A DNA stretch of 64,000 bases from Sporobolomyces roseus. Its lineage: Eukaryota; Basidiomycota; Microbotryomycetes; Sporidiobolales; Sporidiobolaceae. The DNA is taken from NCBI GenBank assembly GCA_016617785.1, contig JADILM010000010.1:868001-932000 (forward strand), in the 5' to 3' direction. The notes beneath the pieces were generated by a model. That model made no database searches, was not told the origin of the DNA, and was given only the letters and a program-made list of their open reading frames with translations. This document shows, piece after piece, positions 59,004-64,000 of the stretch; the stretch's first letter is position 1, and the number at the start of each line of letters is the position of its first letter. Position numbers and translations under genes: made by a program.

Positions 59004-60107
59004 ATGCGACCTACTCCTCCTTCCTGGCTCAAGCTCTTAGTGCCTGTCAAGCGTACTGTAGACTGTACGCTTCCCTTAGCTCCTCTTTGATCTCCCTCAT
59101 CTCACCTCAATTGCCTCCCCCTTTCAGATGCCGTCAAAATCAGAGTTGGAGCTAATGGAGTAGAGACCAAGGGTGTCAAACATTCAATGGTGAGCTCATA
59201 CGAGATACTTCAGTTCGCCGGTAGCTGATCTTGTACTTGTTCTCCTTTAGAACCCTTTTGACGAGATCGGTTAGTTCCGTCTCTCTAGTATCGACTCGAC
59301 TGCTTGGCTCACTCCCCATTCTCCCTATTATAGCTGTTGAGGAAGCTGTACGACTACGCGAACGAGCAAAAGAAGCGATTGAGAAGATTACGGTGATTTC
59401 AATCGGCCCAGCCAAAGCATCCGAAGTACTACGCACCGCTCTCGCAATGGGAGCAGACGATGCCATCCACGTCGAAACGAAAGAAGATCAAGTAGTCGAA
59501 CCCTTAGCCGTTGCTCAAGCGCTTCGACATTTCGTAGAACAGGAGAAACCCGATATCGTCTTGATGGGGAAACAAGCTATCGATGATGATTCGAGTCAAG
59601 TCGGTGGGATGCTCGCGGGAATGTTGAATTGGCCTCAAGCGAATTTCGCTTCGAAAATCGACCTCGATACTGCCGCTTCCCAAGTTACCGTTTCGAGGGA
59701 AATCGATGGTGGACTCGAAACTCTAAAGTTATCCCTCCCAGCTGTCATCACTACCGATCTCCGACTCAATCAACCTCGTTACGCTTCCCTACCCAACATT
59801 ATGAAGGTAATGCATAAATTTCGAAAAACCTCTACTCGTTCGTTTTTCGGCTAATCCTCTCGCTCTATGCCCGCAGGCCAAGAAGAAGCCACTCAAGAAG
59901 GTCAAGCCTGAGGATATCGGAGCCGATTTCACTCCCCGGTTGGAAACTGTCAATGTCGTTGCTCCTCCACCTCGTAAAGGTGGTGCAAAGGTGCGTTTTC
60001 CCAATTTCATGCGTCATCTGTCTGTGGACGCTGACTCATCTCGATCTCATTAGGTTGGATCTGTCGATGAGGTAGTCGCCAAGCTCAAGGAGACTGGCGT
60101 TTTGTAG
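59004..60107 (+). CDS. ETFB: Electron transfer flavoprotein subunit beta
   Basis: Starts MRPTPPSWLKLLVPVKRTVD, then an intron and YAVKIRVGANGVETKGVKHS with MNPFDEI, the conserved ETF-beta start. The main exon has AVEEAVRLRERAKEA, ITVISIGPAKASEVLRTALA, MGADDAIHV and VLMGKQAIDDDSSQVGGMLA, the family signature that binds AMP/FAD. The next segment is LETLKLSLPAVITTDLRLNQ PRYASLPNIMK. After introns come KKKPLKKVKPEDIGADFTPR and the C-terminal helix GSVDEVVAKLKETGVL, TAG 60105-60107. ETF passes electrons from mitochondrial acyl-CoA dehydrogenases to ETF-ubiquinone oxidoreductase. As in other eukaryotic ETF-beta, there is no strong cleaved presequence. Confidence 0.96.
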
Positions 60108-60509
60108 ATTTCTCTCGTTTTCGCAGATTCTCATAAATTAGTAAAGCAGTTCTTTCCTCTTCCTTCTCCGAGCTTGACGCTTGTTCGAGAGCAGCAGTGA
60201 CTGGTCAACAGGGTATCGGAAGCTATGAGAGGCAGTGGAAGAGTGTTCGGAGAGGCTCAGCGAGAGAAAGGGAAACGAGATATGAGTCGCTATGACTGTG
60301 AGTTCACTCGCAGACGCTACGATAACATGGCGGACACACTGCTCGTAGGCTGTCAGGCTCGGCGTCAACGCACAATACTGCTACTCGATTCCAACAACCT
60401 CATTCGAGTGATCTGGTGTCTCAATCCACAAAAATGAAGGTCTACCCCATTACGTCGATCTGAAAAGGTTTACGAGCCACCCCACTGGGCTAGACTGGCA
60501 AAAGATAAT
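60108..60509. other. Intergenic, ETF-beta 3' flank to tRNA cluster
   Basis: About 400 bp without a recognisable gene. TTTT for tRNA-Ala termination lies at 60500-60503 on the opposite strand. Confidence 0.5.
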
Positions 60510-60618
60510 TGGAGAAGATGGGAATTGAACCCACTGCCTCTCGCAAGCGTAGTGCGAGTAGCTGGTTAAGCCGGTAGATTGATGCTAAGCGAGCGCTCTA
60601 CCGATGAGCTACATCCCC
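60510..60618 (-). tRNA. tRNA-Ala (anticodon AGC) with about 37-nt intron
   Basis: On the minus strand the acceptor GGGGATG faces CTTCTCC (one T-T mismatch at the sixth pair and one G-T pair). The D arm is GCTCATCGGTAGAGC. Anticodon stem CTCGC pairs with GCGAG and loop TTAGCA gives AGC. An intron of about 37 nt follows position 37. T arm GTGGG-TTCAATT-CCCAT; discriminator A. The intron-free length is about 72 nt. Confidence 0.9.
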
Positions 60619-60884
60619 AGGGGACAGATATTCAGTGGTCCTGTGTGGCCTACATGACCCTCCTGGCATTCACCATCGATGGACCGCTCGACAGGGCGAA
60701 AGAAAAGGTCAAATGACTCCTTACGTCGACCCGCGGTCCTTGCTTTCGAAGAACGTCAACGGCTACAGCGCCTGATCAAACAAAGCCTTCAGTAGATTTG
60801 AGCAACAAGAAGGGGGCAAGCGACTAGACTCGCAGATCCGACAAAAGTCGTTTCCATTCGCAGAAGATGCAAAAAGCTAAGCTT

Positions 60885-60956
60885 TTCCCCGACGGGGAAT
60901 CGAACCCCGCTCGCGGCTGTGAGAGAGCCGAATCATAACCACTAGACCATCGAGGA
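60885..60956 (-). tRNA. tRNA-Glu (anticodon CTC)
   Basis: On the minus strand the acceptor TCCTCGA pairs with TCGGGGA. The D arm is GGTCTAGTGGTTATGAT. Anticodon stem CGGCT/AGCCG carries loop CTCTCAC. T arm CGGGG-TTCGATT-CCCCG; discriminator A. No intron. A TTTTT run follows (plus-strand AAAAA at 60871-60875). Confidence 0.95.
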
Positions 60957-61418
60957 ATAAAGCAAACTCGCTAAAGAAGCAATATCATCCAGATTGGATT
61001 GCTCGCTCTTCGGTCTGCTGTCTCCGAGACTCTAGTGTAACCTTGTGTCCTGCTCAGTATTTAGTCGAATGATGACCTGAGCAGTGATGAGAGCCCGTAC
61101 AGTGCAAGCCGAATGCGGTCGAATGTCGTCAAGCTCGACTTTGCGTTTTCCCAATCTTGTGCACCTTGCCTGGTATTGCCTCTTTCCGACTATAGAGTAC
61201 TCGAGAGATCGACGGAACTGCTCATATGCCAAGCTCTCCGCGACAGCAGACAAGAAAAGGTTCCCGTCTTAGGACATGGGTTTCGAAGCGAAGAGAAATC
61301 GCTCGCGGCATAAATCTCGTCTCTTCACGTCCCAATCGCCGCTTTCGAACACGTTTGAGTTTGATCTTGTCATCTCGGATGGAGTGCAGTCCAGCTCGAG
61401 ATCCACTGCGACACATCT
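60957..61418. other. Intergenic, tRNA-Glu to zinc-ribbon gene
   Basis: A 462-bp stretch. Frames are short and no conserved feature was seen. Confidence 0.5.
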
Positions 61419-62231
61419 CTACAATCCCTGCAAGAAATCTTGTAAACCCAACCCTCCTCCACCTCCTCCCATCCCTCCACCTGTTACATCATCTTTCTTC
61501 TTCTTTGCAAGTAGCTCAGCCAGTCCGTTCGGCTGTTTAATGCGTTTTCGTTTCTTCGTTGATGCAAGTTTCGAATCGAGTGTTGTCGGTGCGGGAGGAG
61601 CTGAGGATGGGGCGGGAGAGGCTGAGGTGGTGTGCGGATGTAAAGAGATAGAAGATACACTGCTTGATCTGGAGAGAAGTGGAGCGGTGTCGAGGGCTTT
61701 CGAGGAGGGAAGCGAATTCGAAGAAGTTGGAGTTTGCGATTTCGAGGTCGACGATCCGACCTTAACTGAAGTGGGAATAGCTCGTGATCCCTCTGAAGTA
61801 CCTTCCACGTTCTTACGCTTCGTCTTGAGGAGAGGAGAGTGAACTGGAGTCGGTTGCGAAAGGAAAGAGGTTGGATGCGAATTCGATTCTTCCCGTCTCT
61901 TCGCTTTGAGCCTCCTCCTTTTCTTGACCGATTCAAACCCTTCCTTTCCCTTTCCCTTCTCACTCGTCTCAACTTGTTTGGTAACCCATCCGCACCCTTG
62001 ACAATTCATCCATAATTCACCTCTCTCAATCCAATAAGATCCGTTAATTCCTCCGACGATCTCAGCTCTACAACTCCTACACTTTGTCCATAGCTCATTC
62101 GGAGGTAGAGATGACTGTCTTGAGGCTAGGGAATGAGATGAAGAGGAGGAAAGGAGAGGGAACGGGGAGAAGAGGAGGGGAAGTTTCTGGAGATAGGCGA
62201 GTGTAGCTGGATCCACGGCAGTCGTTTCCAT
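61419..62231 (-). CDS. Zinc-ribbon protein, putative Rpr2/Snm1-like RNase MRP/P subunit
   Basis: A single uninterrupted frame of 270 codons, METTAVDPATLAYLQKLP to LGLQDFLQGL. After an N-terminal helical part there are two Cys pairs, TKCRSCRAEIVGG and MNCQGCGWVTKQ, about 30 residues apart, forming a probable zinc ribbon. A basic stretch (KKRRRLKAKRRE) and a long Ser/Pro-rich linker follow. The C terminus has KKRKRIKQPNGLAELLAKKK and a Gly-rich run before GLGLQDFLQ. Fungal Rpr2/Snm1 proteins combine an N-terminal helix, such a zinc ribbon and a short C-terminal (G)LxxLLxxxK...DFL motif, so I suggest that family. The evidence is architectural, not a clear sequence match. An unrelated zinc-ribbon nuclear protein is the alternative. 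Confidence 0.6.
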   Translation of the reverse strand: METTAVDPATLAYLQKLPLLFSPFPLLSSSSSHSLASRQSSLPPNELWTKCRSCRAEIVGGINGSYWIERGELWMNCQGCGWVTKQVETSEKGKGKEGFESVKKRRRLKAKRREESNSHPTSFLSQPTPVHSPLLKTKRKNVEGTSEGSRAIPTSVKVGSSTSKSQTPTSSNSLPSSKALDTAPLLSRSSSVSSISLHPHTTSASPAPSSAPPAPTTLDSKLASTKKRKRIKQPNGLAELLAKKKKDDVTGGGMGGGGGGLGLQDFLQGL

Positions 62232-63065
62232 TAAAGGAGGGTTCGATGGGGTTCTAGTGAGTTATAGTGAGTTGTAAGAGCGAGAGAAAGAGGTTTAACC
62301 TTGCTTGATCTCTCAATCTTCTTGCCAACTCTGCCAGTCTCTCTACTGCTTCGTTGAGACTTTTAGACTGCTCTTGATCCACTACATGACTCTCTGGCTG
62401 CATCACACGTCTCAAAAGTCGCCGTTAAAGTCCCCAGTTCTTCGAAGAAACCCTCTCAAGTCAGCAAACACCTCTCAAGGACAACGGAAGTGGGCGACGA
62501 AACGGAGAGGAGGATCAAGCGCGGACTAAGAAGAACTGCGCTCGGGTCTACACGGAAACTTCCTTTTCCTCCTTTCAGGAGTCACAAGATTTTCGCAAGA
62601 CCATGAGGTTTCTCGTTGGACAAACGCCTCTCTTTGCGTAAGAGAGGATTCTACTCAGTCAAGACGTTGGCGTATGTGCTCTCAGAAGAAGCTCCGACGA
62701 GAAGGCGGGAACGACGAAGGACTTGTTCGCCGCCGCTGATGAGTTCTTCGGCAGAGAGAGAAGGTGGAAGGAACGCCTCTTCTTCGACCGCGTTTCCCCT
62801 GCCAGTCGACGGATAGGCCTCGAAAGCGGGAGCGAGTGGGAGAAGAGGAGGTTTCCATCGAATTCTTCCCTGTTACCCACTCTTTCCCTCTTTCGCACTT
62901 CCGACTCATCTCCTTCACTTCTTCAGCCCTCCTCAAGTTCAGTTGACAAGTATCCAATAACCTTCAATCCCTCTCATTCAGCAGAACCGTCTCTGCTCCT
63001 CACCTTCTCCTCTCTCCTCTCTCTTGCCGCCAACCTCCACTCCTCTTTCCTCCTCCATCTTCAAC
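62232..63065. promoter_or_regulatory. Shared upstream region of zinc-ribbon gene and right-edge regulator
   Basis: An 834-bp region between divergent starts. Plus-strand frames to 152 codons exist (62723-63181) but overlap the regulator start in another frame and show no domain. Pyrimidine-rich near the regulator start. Confidence 0.45.
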
Positions 63066-64000
63066 ATGGGCAAACCTGCAGCCGCAACCAAACCGGCACA
63101 GAAAGGAAAAGTTGTTCAACGTCACATGAGTTGCGAAGGAGTGAGTTTCTACTCTTGCCGTCTCGCTGTACTCATCTCTGATCATTAGCTGACTCACCCC
63201 TCTCTCTCTCTGATAGTGCCGCAAACGTAAAGCGAAATGTAGCAGAACATTCCCTTGTGCAGGTTGTACTATGCGAGATGTCGAGTGCGTCTGGACTTCG
63301 ATGCCACTGCGAGTTTCGCTCTCTCTCTTCCTCCCTCCCCCCTCTCGCTCAGAAGCTAATTCCCCATCCTCTCGAAATGATAGTCAACGTAAACTCGGTA
63401 CACCTGGACCGATCTCAATCTACGAGAACAGGCTAGAGATTGCAAGGTTGAAGAAAGTCGTCCATCAACTGGAAACTATCATCGCAGAACGAGATGCTGA
63501 ACAAGCAGCTTATCGATCACTCCTCCCTCCTCCTCCTCTTCAAGACCTGCTCTATCCCTCGACGAGCACTCCTACCTTCGAGGAATATCATGATGGAGAG
63601 AACTATTTCAACCTTTCGAATCCAGAAATTCCTCTTCTCCCTTACGAATCCACCTCGACTTCGCTACCTCCGTCGAACAACTACTCGCACATTCCCTACG
63701 ACGTCACTCCTTATCCTCAGCACCAGTCCCATGAAGAGTACCTTCACCCTCCTCCTGCTCGACCAGATTGGCTTCTCCATTCTCGAGCCTCGACTTGGCC
63801 TTCACCACTCCAATCAGTCAATCCTTACCATCTCCCGGAACAAGCTCTTTCTTCACATCATCCCTCTCTTCCATTCGACGCTCCTCAGCCTCTCCCAGCG
63901 GAAGAACCGATCACGCTTCCTCCGATTCATCCAGATCATTTTTCGTTCGAAGGAGGAGGAGGAGGTTCAATCGGAGACTCGTCACAAGCGTTCGCTCAAG
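63066..64000 (+). CDS. Zn2Cys6 transcription factor, N-terminal part (runs off window)
   Basis: Starts MGKPAAATKPAQKGKVVQRH, then MSCEG at a GTGAGT donor (about 63141) joined to CRKRKAKCSRTFPCAGCTMR. That gives five Cys of the cluster; the sixth is in DVEC just past a GTGCGT donor-like site at 63285. Intron 63285-63383 (branch-like CTAAT near 63356, acceptor ATAG) joins DV-D to QRKLGTPGPISIYENRLEIA. A coiled-coil dimerisation helix follows (RLKKVVHQLETIIAERDAEQ), then a Pro/Ser/His-rich region still open at base 64000. The gene is truncated by the window edge. Family as in the other two regulators; target unknown. Confidence 0.78.

Noticed and set aside
62723..63181. 152-codon plus-strand frame over the start of the right-edge regulator
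   Set aside because: It is out of frame with the zinc cluster and Ser/Leu-rich, so it is probably untranslated leader.
1..64000. CRISPR array, phage, plasmid or bacterial operon features
   Set aside because: The window is clearly eukaryotic (spliced genes, nuclear tRNAs), and no spaced direct repeats were found.

Overview
The window is a piece of a compact, intron-rich fungal nuclear genome. Genes are packed a few hundred bases apart on both strands. Most are cut by several 50-100 nt introns with GTRAGT/GTGAGT donors, CTGAC/CTAAC-type branch sites and pyrimidine-rich YAG acceptors. Nuclear-type tRNA genes with introns, three Zn2Cys6 regulators, an alternative oxidase, a large NAD-type glutamate dehydrogenase and a Ste6-type ABC exporter fit a basidiomycete, perhaps a yeast-like one. 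I cannot place it to genus from sequence alone. CDS coordinates below run from first to last coding base and include introns. Exon joins were worked out by eye.

Left part (0-20.3 kb): a long WDR7/rabconnectin-3beta-like WD40 protein (-); a BRD8/Bdc1-like bromodomain protein (-) with a 118-bp divergent promoter to a Glo3-type ArfGAP (+); cysteinyl-tRNA synthetase (-) with a possible mitochondrial leader; a full ABCB transporter resembling Ste6 (+); a small WW-domain protein (-).

Middle (20.5-41 kb): a Zrg17/ZnT-like CDF protein (+); tRNA-Thr (+) and intron-containing tRNA-His (-) in a 2.6-kb gene-poor stretch; a Baeyer-Villiger-like flavin monooxygenase (-); an unknown coiled-coil protein (+); a HAD hydrolase (+); splicing factor Prp6/Prp1 (-); Rho1 GTPase (-); an HGGG-type alpha/beta hydrolase (-); and an unknown, mostly disordered coiled-coil membrane protein (-).

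Right part (41-64 kb): two divergent Zn2Cys6 transcription factors, one carrying two zinc clusters; RidA/YjgF (+); NAD-glutamate dehydrogenase (+); alternative oxidase (-); HIS1 (-) divergent to GPI12/PIG-L (+); electron transfer flavoprotein beta (+); tRNA-Ala (with intron) and tRNA-Glu (-); a putative Rpr2/Snm1-like zinc-ribbon protein (-); and a third Zn2Cys6 factor running off the right edge (+).

Most genes are housekeeping and are not arranged as a pathway cluster. Several mitochondrial genes (alternative oxidase, ETF-beta, possibly RidA, glutamate dehydrogenase and the dual-start CysRS) lie in the window, but they are not contiguous. I see no transposon, CRISPR array, virus or secondary-metabolite cluster. 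The best leads are the duplicated zinc cluster with matching intron positions, the in-frame intron that removes the sixth zinc ligand of the right-edge regulator, the dual-start CysRS, and two sizeable genes with no recognised family.
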